Shown here piece after piece: positions 16,159-24,608 of a stretch of 64,000 bases of DNA. A model generated the notes under the pieces. The model ran no database searches. It saw nothing but the letters and a program-made list of their open reading frames with translations, and was not told where the DNA came from. The stretch is from CAYFZO01 sp965223735 (GTDB lineage Bacteria; Pseudomonadota; Gammaproteobacteria; Poriferisulfidales; Oxydemutatoraceae). The first letter of the stretch is position 1. Each line of letters opens with the position of its first letter. The position numbers were made by a program, and so were the translations under genes. The stretch is from positions 1,550,001 to 1,614,000 of the forward strand of contig OZ245010.1 of the NCBI GenBank assembly GCA_965223735.1. The letters are read 5' to 3'.

Positions 16159-17322
16159 GTGGTGTTTTACGTGACCCGCTTGTGGCGCGTCGCGTTAAAA
16201 GCGGCGCTGGTTACGGCGTTCTCTGCATCCGTATCCTGCGGCTTCGCCGCGCGGATGGTGGTGCCCGGCCCCCCGAGCATCGCCGCCGGGAGTTATATCC
16301 TGATGGATTTTCACAGCGGCGTTGTCATTGCCGAGAAAAAAGCCGACGAGGCCGCCGATCCTGCGAGTATCACCAAATTGATGACCGCCTACTTGGTGTA
16401 CGAGGCGCTGGCCGAGGGCACGATCAGGATTGACGACCAGGTTGAAGTCAGCGAACATGCGTGGAAGACTGGGGGATCGCGCATGTTCATCGACGTCGGT
16501 TCGCAGGTGAGTGTCAAAGACCTGCTGATCGGCATAGTCGTTCAGTCGGGCAACGACGCAAGCGTTGCCCTCGCCGAGCACGTCGCCGGTTCCGAGTCGG
16601 CGTTTGTGGACATGATGAATGAAAAAGCCGTCGCGCTAGGCATGACCGGTTCCCGCTTTGTAAATTCGACCGGCCTGCCCGACCCGGAGCATTACATGAC
16701 GGCGCGCGACATTGCGACGCTGTCGCGTATACTGATACGCGATTTCCCCGGCCATTACGCGATGTATTCGGTCAAGGAGTTCACTTACAACAACATCAGT
16801 CAGCGCAACCGCAACCGCCTGCTGTGGAGGGACCCGAGCGTGGACGGCCTGAAGACGGGTTACACCGAGGCCGCCGGTTATTGCCTCGCGGCCTCGGCGA
16901 TGCACAACGGTATGCGCCTCGTTTCGGTGATACTCAGAAGCGACAGCGGAAAGCGGCGTTCGACGCAGACCGCGCAGTTGCTCGATTACGGATTCAGGTT
17001 TTTCAAGACCCACCGGCTTTATCAGGCGATGCAGCCGATGCTCGAAGTGCGGGTCTGGGGAGGCGAACTCGGGCAGTTGCAGCTTGGAGTGCCTGAGGAT
17101 TTTTATGTCACCGTTCCGAGGGGGGCGCAGAAGAAGATCGAGATTGAAAGCCACGTGGTGGAGGAAATCAACGCGCCCGTTTCCCGGATGCAGTCGCTCG
17201 GCATGGTCAAAGTCAGTTTCGAGGATTGGTTCAGCCGGGAAACGGCGCTGGTCGCACTGACGGACGTTCCGCGGGGCGACATCCTGACGCGTATGGTTGA
17301 CGGGTTTCTTAAGTTGTTTTGA
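16159..17322 (+). CDS. dacA: D-alanyl-D-alanine carboxypeptidase (PBP5/6 family)
   Basis: Removes the terminal D-alanine of peptidoglycan pentapeptides in the periplasm. It has a signal peptide (LKAALVTAFSASVSCGFA). The serine-hydrolase motifs are DPASITKLMTAYL (SxxK), QSGNDASVAL (SxN) and DGLKTGYTEAAG (KTG). A C-terminal beta-rich domain and an amphipathic end (GDILTRMVDGFLKLF) probably anchor it to the membrane. GTG start at 16159. The stop overlaps the start of dat, as in the common dacA-dat arrangement. Confidence 0.95.
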   Translation: MVFYVTRLWRVALKAALVTAFSASVSCGFAARMVVPGPPSIAAGSYILMDFHSGVVIAEKKADEAADPASITKLMTAYLVYEALAEGTIRIDDQVEVSEHAWKTGGSRMFIDVGSQVSVKDLLIGIVVQSGNDASVALAEHVAGSESAFVDMMNEKAVALGMTGSRFVNSTGLPDPEHYMTARDIATLSRILIRDFPGHYAMYSVKEFTYNNISQRNRNRLLWRDPSVDGLKTGYTEAAGYCLAASAMHNGMRLVSVILRSDSGKRRSTQTAQLLDYGFRFFKTHRLYQAMQPMLEVRVWGGELGQLQLGVPEDFYVTVPRGAQKKIEIESHVVEEINAPVSRMQSLGMVKVSFEDWFSRETALVALTDVPRGDILTRMVDGFLKLF

Positions 17323-18155
17323 GCCCCGCCGCCGCACCCGCTTATCTCAACGGCGCATTCACGACGGCCGGGGAGTGCCGTGTCAGCGCCTTGGACCGCG
17401 GGTTCCTGTTCGGCGACGGTGTCTATGAGGTGATACCGGTTTACGCCGGGAAGATGTTCGAGTGGCCGGCTCACTTTGAGCGGCTCGAATGGAGTCTGCG
17501 GGAGGCCGACATCGCGTCGCCGCATACTTCGAGCGAATGGGAGGTGATTCTCAACGCCTTGATTGAACGCGCTGCCGATGCTGATTCGTCGCTCTACCTG
17601 CAAGTCACCCGCGGTGTCGCGCCGCGCGAACACTGCCTCGGGACGCCGGTCGCGCCGACGGTGTTTGTGATGGCGATGCCGGCACCGCCGGCGCACCCCG
17701 GGGAAGGCGTCAGCGTCGTGACCGCCGAGGACATTCGTTGGCACCGCTGCGACATCAAGTCCACGAGCCTGATGGCAAACGTGTTGCTCAAGATGCGTGC
17801 CGTCGCTGTCGGTGCGTACGACGTGATCCTGCTGCGCGGCGGCCGGGTGACCGAGGGTTCCGCCGCCAACGTGTTCATCGTCCGCGGCGGCGTGCTGGCG
17901 ACCTCGCCGAAAGACCGATGGATCCTGTCCGGCATCACCCGCGACGTGCTGATCCGTCTCGCCGGGCGGCACGGCGTCGAAGTGCAGGAGCGCGCGATCG
18001 CGGCCGACGAACTGAAGAACGCCGATGAGATCTGGTTGAGCAGTTCAACCCGGGAGATCCTGCCGGTTACGCGCGTTGACGGTCAGCCGGTCGGCGTCGG
18101 CGCGCCCGGGCCGGTGTGGCGCGCTTTCAAGGGCTATCTCAAGTCGGTCGCCTAG
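17319..18155 (+). CDS. dat: D-amino acid aminotransferase (class IV)
   Basis: Fold-type IV PLP enzyme that likely interconverts D-alanine or D-glutamate with 2-oxo acids. The 278-residue protein shows DRGFLFGDGVYEVIPVYAG at the N-terminus, the PLP lysine in WHRCDIKSTSLMANVL, and VTEGSAANVFIV. The SGITRD segment is typical of this class. A branched-chain aminotransferase has similar motifs; the position after dacA favours the D-amino acid form. TTG start overlaps the dacA stop. It ends the cell-wall operon and converges with murU. Confidence 0.85.
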   Translation: MSPAAAPAYLNGAFTTAGECRVSALDRGFLFGDGVYEVIPVYAGKMFEWPAHFERLEWSLREADIASPHTSSEWEVILNALIERAADADSSLYLQVTRGVAPREHCLGTPVAPTVFVMAMPAPPAHPGEGVSVVTAEDIRWHRCDIKSTSLMANVLLKMRAVAVGAYDVILLRGGRVTEGSAANVFIVRGGVLATSPKDRWILSGITRDVLIRLAGRHGVEVQERAIAADELKNADEIWLSSSTREILPVTRVDGQPVGVGAPGPVWRAFKGYLKSVA

Positions 18156-18158
18156 GCG

Positions 18159-18842
18159 TTATCGCGTCCCTTCGTGCGGCGCGTCGCCGACCTTTTGCTG
18201 CAAATCCTCGAGGCCCGCCGAGGTGCCAGCGTCCATCCAGAAATCCCGGCAGTGCTCTCCGCCGACAACCCCCCGCTCGATTGCCGGCTTCAGTATTTGT
18301 GCAAGCTTGAAGCGCTCGCTGGGCGCCGCCGAGAACAACGAGCGGCGGTAATAACCGATGCCCGCGTACGTCAGGCGGTTTTGATACGCCGGCGTGACCT
18401 TGCCGTGGTCGAGGCCGAAGTCTCCGACGGGGTGGTGCGCCGGATTGTCCACCAGCAACAGGTGCGCTTCGTGCCCCTCAGGCAGTTCCAGTTTTTTCGG
18501 TTGCCAGTCGGTATAGATGTCGGCGTTGACGATCAGCCAGGCACCGTCGCCAAGCAGCGGCAGGGCTTTTTTGACGCCGCCGCCGGTCTCAAGCGGCGTG
18601 TCGCCTTCGTCTGAATAGGCGATCCGCACGCCGTAGTTTTCGCCGTCGCCGAGCACGTCCATGATCATCTGTTTCTTGTGACAGACATTGATCACAATCT
18701 CCCCGAACCCGGCGTCGGCGAGTCGCCGCAGATGCCTTTCGATCAGGCTTTCCCCGCCCACGCGGATCAGTGGTTTCGGCAGCCGGTCGGTCAGCGGGCG
18801 CAGGCGCACGCCGGTGCCCGCGGCGAGGATCATCGCTTTCAT
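18159..18842 (-). CDS. murU: N-acetylmuramate-1-phosphate uridylyltransferase
   Basis: Makes UDP-MurNAc from MurNAc-1-phosphate in the recycling path that bypasses early de novo wall synthesis and the fosfomycin target MurA. Nucleotidyltransferase signature MILAAGTGVRLRPLTDRLPK at the N-terminus; metal-binding NADIYTDW; and a short C-terminus. The 227-residue length matches MurU rather than the longer sugar-phosphate nucleotidyltransferases. It overlaps the amgK stop by 4 bases, and amgK supplies its substrate. Confidence 0.9.
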   Translation of the reverse strand: MKAMILAAGTGVRLRPLTDRLPKPLIRVGGESLIERHLRRLADAGFGEIVINVCHKKQMIMDVLGDGENYGVRIAYSDEGDTPLETGGGVKKALPLLGDGAWLIVNADIYTDWQPKKLELPEGHEAHLLLVDNPAHHPVGDFGLDHGKVTPAYQNRLTYAGIGYYRRSLFSAAPSERFKLAQILKPAIERGVVGGEHCRDFWMDAGTSAGLEDLQQKVGDAPHEGTR

Positions 18843-19825
18843 CGCCGTTCCGCCGGCAGGCGCCGGGCGACCTTGTTGAGTTGTTCGTGCAACCCGGCGA
18901 ACTCGGGGTAGCGCGCTGCGCAGGAGACGATGTAACCGAGTGTTCTGGGAATATCGGCCAGATAGTTGGGTTTGCCGTCGCGGTGGTACAGCCGCGCGAA
19001 AATGCCGCTCGCCTTGAAATGACGCTGCATGCCCGCGAGATCAAACCAGCGCTCGAAATCCGGGACGTCAAAGTCATCGCCGTGATCGCGCCGTTGTTCG
19101 AGGAAATAACGGCGCCACCGATCGACGTCCGGTTGCGGCCACGCGATGTAGCAATCTCTGAGCAATGACGCCAGGTCGTAGCTGGCCGGCCCGACGACGG
19201 CGTCCTGGTAGTCGAGTACGCCGGGCGCGCCGTCGTTTTCGAGCACGAGCAGGTTTCTCGAATGATAGTCGAAGTGCACGAAAGTCTGCGGCTGCGACAG
19301 CGCGTTCTCGACGATCAGTTGAAAAGCGTTTTCATATATCCCCCGCGTTTTTGTATCGGGCGCCATGCCGAGGTGTCTGTCGAGCAGCCAGTCGATGAAC
19401 AATTGCATCTCCCCCATCATCGCCGGCGTGTCGAACGCGGGCAGTCCCCGGTGGTCGATCTGCTGTATCTTCACCAGCGTGTCGATGGCCGCGCGGTAAA
19501 GGTCGTCGGCGGTGCCCGGGTCGAGGCGGTTCAGGTACAGGTCGTCCCCGAAGTCATCTATCAGCAGGAAGCCGCGCGTGAGATCGGCGTGGTGGATACG
19601 CGGCGCACGCACGCCGCCGCGTAAAAGCCGCTGCGTGATTTCGGCGAAAGGCGCCGGGTCCTCCCGGTCGGGAGGTGAATCCATCAGCACGAAACGGCGG
19701 CCGTCGCCGCATTCGGCGCGGAAGTAGCGGCGGAAACTTGCGTCGCCGGCCAACAGCGAATAACGGCAGGCGGCCGCAAGCGCCCGATCGCTCCAGGCCC
19801 GTATCGCTATTTCCCTGTCCTGCAT
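18839..19825 (-). CDS. amgK: N-acetylmuramate / N-acetylglucosamine anomeric kinase
   Basis: Phosphotransferase-fold kinase that makes MurNAc-1-phosphate for MurU. Visible motifs: LAGDASFRRYFR at the nucleotide loop; FVHFDYHSRNLLV with catalytic Asp and Asn; and GVLDYQDAVVGPASYDLASLL with the magnesium-binding DxD-like segment. At 328 residues it fits the AmgK family. Translational coupling to murU strongly supports the wall-recycling role over aminoglycoside resistance. The 226 bases to the next gene hold nothing I recognise. Confidence 0.9.
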   Translation of the reverse strand: MQDREIAIRAWSDRALAAACRYSLLAGDASFRRYFRAECGDGRRFVLMDSPPDREDPAPFAEITQRLLRGGVRAPRIHHADLTRGFLLIDDFGDDLYLNRLDPGTADDLYRAAIDTLVKIQQIDHRGLPAFDTPAMMGEMQLFIDWLLDRHLGMAPDTKTRGIYENAFQLIVENALSQPQTFVHFDYHSRNLLVLENDGAPGVLDYQDAVVGPASYDLASLLRDCYIAWPQPDVDRWRRYFLEQRRDHGDDFDVPDFERWFDLAGMQRHFKASGIFARLYHRDGKPNYLADIPRTLGYIVSCAARYPEFAGLHEQLNKVARRLPAERR

Positions 19826-20051
19826 TCTGGTGTCTGGTTTGTCGCCTGATGGTCGTGCGAGCTGTTGATTTTGCCGGAAACGGCCGGCTTGCGGCGAGTG
19901 ATTGCAGCTATGCGTTTCCGTGCCCGGCTGTTCAGGGCGAACACGCCGTGAGAGCGGGTCAGGCTGGCGCAGATCCGGGCATGAAAGCGGCTACTCCGGC
20001 GATGAAATCGTTTCTCTCAAATAAAGCGCCGCGAATTTCGGACGGTCGGTT

Positions 20052-22640
20052 TCATTTATAAGGCCCCAGGAAACGTTCTCCATTGAAGTGAATCAAATGT
20101 GTCGGTGCGTCTGAGCACCACACTGCGGTTTCCCAGGAAATGTCATTCAGGTGGCGTCCCATTACGCGCCGGTCCGGAAGCGCCGTCACATAAACAACAA
20201 TCCCGGGTTTGGAATCTTTGAAAAGCGCCGCCAATTCATTATGGCGTTTGGCGTCCACCGGCCCGTGGCTTGTAACGGATTCAATCAGCAACAACCAGCC
20301 CTTCTGCTCAAAATGCAATATGACATCCGGCATTTTGCCGTGCTGATCAATGGCAACGCCAAGCTCAGCGAGACGTTTTTCCTCAAAGTAACCGGCCTTG
20401 TCTCCGGTATCGCCGACATAGATGACCTCCGCGCCGGGTGCGAAACGCGGCGCGAATTCCATGATGATCTCCTTGACGAGTTGGCTGTGAGCGCCGGGCG
20501 TGAGACTGATCTCCCTGTCATCCGCGATCTGCACGGGGATTTTATGTATCTCACGATGCTTCGCCCATTTCGCGGTCAGCGCTTCCTGCCCTTCGAGATA
20601 AGTGCCGAGTGCCGATTGCCATTGGTCGCTACCGAAGGTCAAAATCGCCGCGTAGGCTTCGGTGCTGATCTGATAGCAGGCGTTCGGGCTGTTGACCGGG
20701 CGGGCCGGTTTGTCAGGATTGTAAAGTGCAATTCCCGCTTCGACAAACTGGTGCATCGTCTGCCGACGAAATGTCTCGCGGGTATTGGGCGCATATTCGC
20801 GGCCATACTGATCACGCGTGTAGTCCATTATCGGGGTGATTCCCATGAGCGGCCTTTTCAGTACATTCCATTTACCTGAAGGCTTCAGGTCAAGAAGAGC
20901 GAGCAAGGTAAGCGCCGAGCGCTCGTTCTGTTGCCCTTTGGGCATTCTCAGAGCCTTGAGAATGCTCAGCGCCTCATCGATCTTTCGCTGGGCATCCAGT
21001 GGATTTACGTCGTCGGTCATCGCTGCAAGTTCCCTCTCAATGACGTTGTCGATTTCATATTGTGAGAGTATGGCGTCGCCCGTTTGCTTTCCGATGCGCT
21101 CGAGTGCCTCCCGTTCAGGGTAATGAAGCGATCTGAGATCGGCCGCATTCACTTGTGTGTGCCCATTGAATTGCCGGAAAAAGCGATCCACGATGCTACT
21201 GTTCAGATAGACGCTCAGCCCGAAGGCCAAGTTGCGCGGCATGCCCGCCTGCTTTGCGTGGAAAACGTTCAAATGGTTTTCGAAACCGATAAATTCGCCG
21301 GGCAGTTCTGAAGAATAAACCGACGCCGTGATGCGGCGCCGTTCCTCTTTCGATGTAAAACGGCGTGTGACAACGAAATGTCCTGTGTTCTTCCATAACC
21401 ATTTGCGGCTCGTGTCGGACACTTTGATGGCGTTTGCCTTGTTGATGGCTTTGGGGCAGACAAGGGAGCGGTGTCGGAAGTGAGCTGGATACAGCAGCGG
21501 CGCGGTTTCCTCTTCAGGCTGTGCACGCAGGTCATTTTTCAGGCGAAAATCGACTACAGGGCCGGTAGAAACCTCAATGCGGAGATCTGAAAGCGTGGTG
21601 TTGAACTGCGCCATACGGTCGGCGATGGCCTGTTCAAGATCATCGGCCATGACACGGACGAAGCGGTCGGAGTCGTTCGGACGTATCACGGACTGATAAG
21701 GTGTGGCTCGCTGAGTCATATCCTCGGCCACGCAATCGAGATTATCGGGATCAATTTCGAAGTTCGCGTCGCGACTCGTTGTGATTTTCACTTCCGACGG
21801 GCGCCCGCCTTTCGTGGCATGGATGATGATATTTTCCTGAAGCACGTCATCGCTCTTGAAAGCGCTGTTGCGCTTTTCGAAAACATGAATGTGCCGCAGG
21901 ACCATCACTGAGAAGAACTTTTCCCTGAACGGCTTGAAATAAGGCCCGTTGCAAAAAGAACGCGGAACAATCGCGACCATCTCTCCGTCGGTGCGCAGGC
22001 GCTGCATTGCCAGAAACATGAAGCCGGTATAGAGATTTGACGTTTCGATTCCGGCTCTGCGCAGCGCGGTGCGATACGCCGACGCGGAATTTATTTTTTT
22101 ATACGGCGGGTTCATGATGACGTGTGTAAAACCGCTGTCAGCCTCACTGAATATATCGCCCTGATCGCCGGACGCATTGCTGAAAATGAAGTCGCTCCCG
22201 TTGAGTGTGCTGTCGGTCTGGATCTGTGCGCGGCTTAACTGCTCTGAAGCGTCCCGCAGCGTGTTCCCGAGATGGCGTCCCAACAGCTCGTCAATCTCGT
22301 AGCAGTAAAGGGATACTGAACGCGGTTTGCGTGTGCCGGAGCAAAGACGTTCGACCAGGGCTGCCGTCAGAGAGCCGGCGCCGGCTCCCGGATCCAGAAC
22401 ACGAAGATCGCCGGATGTCTTTGTGAAAAGGCTCGCCATGTAACGCGAGATCCCAACGGGTGTTATGAACTGCCCGAGTGTCGAGCGCTTCTTTGCGTCA
22501 AGTTTTGGAGACGTTTCGAAGCGGTAAAGGTCTGCTGTTTGTGATGCTGAAGGCAGGCGTCCGCCGTCCGCCGAAGGCGCCCAGCCTGAGGCATGGCGGA
22601 CCGAGGCGTCCGCTTTGGCGTTTTGAGCGGCATTACGCAT
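20052..22640 (-). CDS. Fused N6-adenine methyltransferase and BsuBI/PstI-type endonuclease
   Basis: One 862-residue polypeptide appears to hold a whole type II R-M system. N-terminal half: STLGQFITP (about 54-61), S-adenosylmethionine motif VLDPGAGAGSL (81-91) and catalytic NPPY (177-180), followed by a target-recognition region. C-terminal 300 residues: a BsuBI/PstI-like N-domain (ITPIMDYTRDQYGREYAPNT) and catalytic domain. That domain has PDVILHF, then LLIESVTSHGPVDAKRHNEL, then the family ending ISWETAVW ... LIHFNGERFLGPY. PstI and BsuBI cut CTGCAG, so that site is a guess. In characterised PstI and BsuBI systems the two activities are separate genes. The first ~40 residues look unusual and the start is uncertain. 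Confidence 0.88.
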   Translation of the reverse strand: MRNAAQNAKADASVRHASGWAPSADGGRLPSASQTADLYRFETSPKLDAKKRSTLGQFITPVGISRYMASLFTKTSGDLRVLDPGAGAGSLTAALVERLCSGTRKPRSVSLYCYEIDELLGRHLGNTLRDASEQLSRAQIQTDSTLNGSDFIFSNASGDQGDIFSEADSGFTHVIMNPPYKKINSASAYRTALRRAGIETSNLYTGFMFLAMQRLRTDGEMVAIVPRSFCNGPYFKPFREKFFSVMVLRHIHVFEKRNSAFKSDDVLQENIIIHATKGGRPSEVKITTSRDANFEIDPDNLDCVAEDMTQRATPYQSVIRPNDSDRFVRVMADDLEQAIADRMAQFNTTLSDLRIEVSTGPVVDFRLKNDLRAQPEEETAPLLYPAHFRHRSLVCPKAINKANAIKVSDTSRKWLWKNTGHFVVTRRFTSKEERRRITASVYSSELPGEFIGFENHLNVFHAKQAGMPRNLAFGLSVYLNSSIVDRFFRQFNGHTQVNAADLRSLHYPEREALERIGKQTGDAILSQYEIDNVIERELAAMTDDVNPLDAQRKIDEALSILKALRMPKGQQNERSALTLLALLDLKPSGKWNVLKRPLMGITPIMDYTRDQYGREYAPNTRETFRRQTMHQFVEAGIALYNPDKPARPVNSPNACYQISTEAYAAILTFGSDQWQSALGTYLEGQEALTAKWAKHREIHKIPVQIADDREISLTPGAHSQLVKEIIMEFAPRFAPGAEVIYVGDTGDKAGYFEEKRLAELGVAIDQHGKMPDVILHFEQKGWLLLIESVTSHGPVDAKRHNELAALFKDSKPGIVVYVTALPDRRVMGRHLNDISWETAVWCSDAPTHLIHFNGERFLGPYK

Positions 22641-22750
22641 GAGGGCAGGTTAAGGATACTACACCTGAGGTGGTATAGGGCGTCTTGCGATGGGGGCGTC
22701 AATGCCGTACCGGTATATTAGTATCGGCAAATGTGGCGCGTGGCGGGTTT

Positions 22751-24505
22751 ATGGAACAGTTTCCCGACATCACCGGAGTGACGACGCTCGATGGCCTGTT
22801 CCGTTCGCGGGTTGCGCGGACGCCGCAGGCTGTCGCCTATCACCAGTTCGACGCTGCGCGCGGCGATTGGCGCGCGTGGCGCTGGGCGGAAGTCGCCGGG
22901 CAGGTTGCACACTGGCGCTGTGCTTTGCAGCGGCACGCCCTGGAGCCGGGTGAACGGGTCGCGGTGATGGCGGCGAACAGCGTTGAGTGGGTGATATTTG
23001 ACCAGGCGGCGCTTGCGCTGGGTCTGGTGACGGTGCCGCTGTTCAGCGAAGATAACGCGCACAACTGCGCGCATATTCTGCGCGACGCTGGTGTGCGTGT
23101 CGCCGTGGTCGGCAATGCGCGCCAGCTTGCAAAGATCACAAGCGTGCTCGACTCGCTGCCTGTGCTCGAACGGGTGGTGTGTATCGCCGACCTCGCGGAC
23201 GCCGACAAGGGCGGACGGGTCACCGACCTGCGCGGGTGGCTGTCGCGTCACGATCAGCGGGCGACTCCGGCCGCGGACGATCGTGCGGGTGGTCACACCG
23301 GCGGCGATCTCGCGACGATCGTTTATACCTCGGGCACCACGGGCGTTCCGAAAGGGGTGATGCTGACGCACGCGAACATACTCAAGAACGCGCAGGCGTC
23401 GGACCAGGTCGCCGACGTCGGCGCCGGCGACATGCTTGTCTCGTTTTTGCCGTTATCACATATGTTCGAGAGAACCGCGGGTTATTACCTGACGATGCTG
23501 GTCGGTGCGGAAGTCGCGTTCGCGAGGTCGGTTGCGACGCTGATCGAGGACATCGCAAGGTTCAGGCCGACGGTGTTGATCTCGGTGCCGCGGATCTACG
23601 AGCAGGTGTTCGCCAGGCTCGAGGCAAAATTGCGCCGTTCGCCGTTGAGTTATGCTTTGTTCGGGGCCGCGGTTGCGGTCGGGCGCCGCCGTGCGGACAG
23701 CCTGTTGCGCAAAGTCTTGTGGCCGGTGTTCGACCGCGCGGTTGCGGTGCGCATCCGCGGGCTCTTCGGCGGGCGCTTGCGTTACGCGATCAGCGGCGGT
23801 GCGCCGATGCCGCCCGCGATCGCGCACGCGTTGCTTGCGCTCGGCGTGCCGGTCTGTCAGGGCTACGGGCTGACCGAAACCAGCCCGGTGCTTTCGGTCA
23901 ACCTGCCCGACGATAACGTGCCCGAAAGCGTCGGCATGCCCTTGCCCGGCGTCGAGGTTGCCGTCGGCGACGACGGCGAACTGCTCACGTGCGGCGAGTA
24001 CGTGATGCGCGGGTACTGGAACCGGCCCGACGCGACACGCCGCGCCATAGACAACGCCGGCTGGTTTCACACCGGCGACAAGGCGCGCATCGACGACGCC
24101 GGCAGGCTCTACATCGTCGGGCGGATCAAGGAGATCATCGTCATGGCCAACGGCGAGAAAGTTCCGCCCGCCGACCTCGAGCAGGCGTTGCTCGCGGACC
24201 CGCTGATTTCGCAGGTGATGGTGTACGGTGAGGGCCGCCCGTTTTTGATCGCCTGCGTAGTGGCGGATTCCGAGCGGATGCGTGCGTACAAAGACCCCGA
24301 AAGCGCCGCTGCCGGCCTCAGGCGGCGCTCGACTAAATTGCTCGAACGGTTTCCGGCCTACGCACGGGTCAGGCGCTTCGTGTTTGTCGGGGAGCCGTGG
24401 AGCGTTGACAACGGCCTGCTCACGCCGACCCTGAAAATGAGGCGCGCGCTGATCGCAGAACGTTGCCGCGACCGGATCGAAGAGGTTTATCGCGCTTTTC
24501 GTTGA
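22751..24505 (+). CDS. Long-chain fatty acid-CoA ligase (AMP-forming)
   Basis: Activates a fatty acid to acyl-AMP and then acyl-CoA. The ~584-residue protein has the ATP loop TIVYTSGTTGVPKGVMLTH, the adenylate motif GYGLTETSPVLS, WFHTGDKARID, and GRIKEIIVMANGEKVPPADLE with the catalytic lysine region. This is the FadD15-like branch of bacterial long-chain ligases. The frame is open from 22685, but the ATG at 22751 after a GGCGGG stretch gives the normal N-terminus (MEQFPDITG). It stands alone and converges with ppc. Confidence 0.9.
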   Translation: MEQFPDITGVTTLDGLFRSRVARTPQAVAYHQFDAARGDWRAWRWAEVAGQVAHWRCALQRHALEPGERVAVMAANSVEWVIFDQAALALGLVTVPLFSEDNAHNCAHILRDAGVRVAVVGNARQLAKITSVLDSLPVLERVVCIADLADADKGGRVTDLRGWLSRHDQRATPAADDRAGGHTGGDLATIVYTSGTTGVPKGVMLTHANILKNAQASDQVADVGAGDMLVSFLPLSHMFERTAGYYLTMLVGAEVAFARSVATLIEDIARFRPTVLISVPRIYEQVFARLEAKLRRSPLSYALFGAAVAVGRRRADSLLRKVLWPVFDRAVAVRIRGLFGGRLRYAISGGAPMPPAIAHALLALGVPVCQGYGLTETSPVLSVNLPDDNVPESVGMPLPGVEVAVGDDGELLTCGEYVMRGYWNRPDATRRAIDNAGWFHTGDKARIDDAGRLYIVGRIKEIIVMANGEKVPPADLEQALLADPLISQVMVYGEGRPFLIACVVADSERMRAYKDPESAAAGLRRRSTKLLERFPAYARVRRFVFVGEPWSVDNGLLTPTLKMRRALIAERCRDRIEEVYRAFR

Positions 24506-24608
24506 AGTCGGGTGGCCATATCAAGCGCCCTGCAAAATACCGGCGCGGGATCTGCCGGATACGTTTTCGCCGCCGCCGTTCCGGGTGTTTCTTCGGAGCG
24601 GCATCGCC

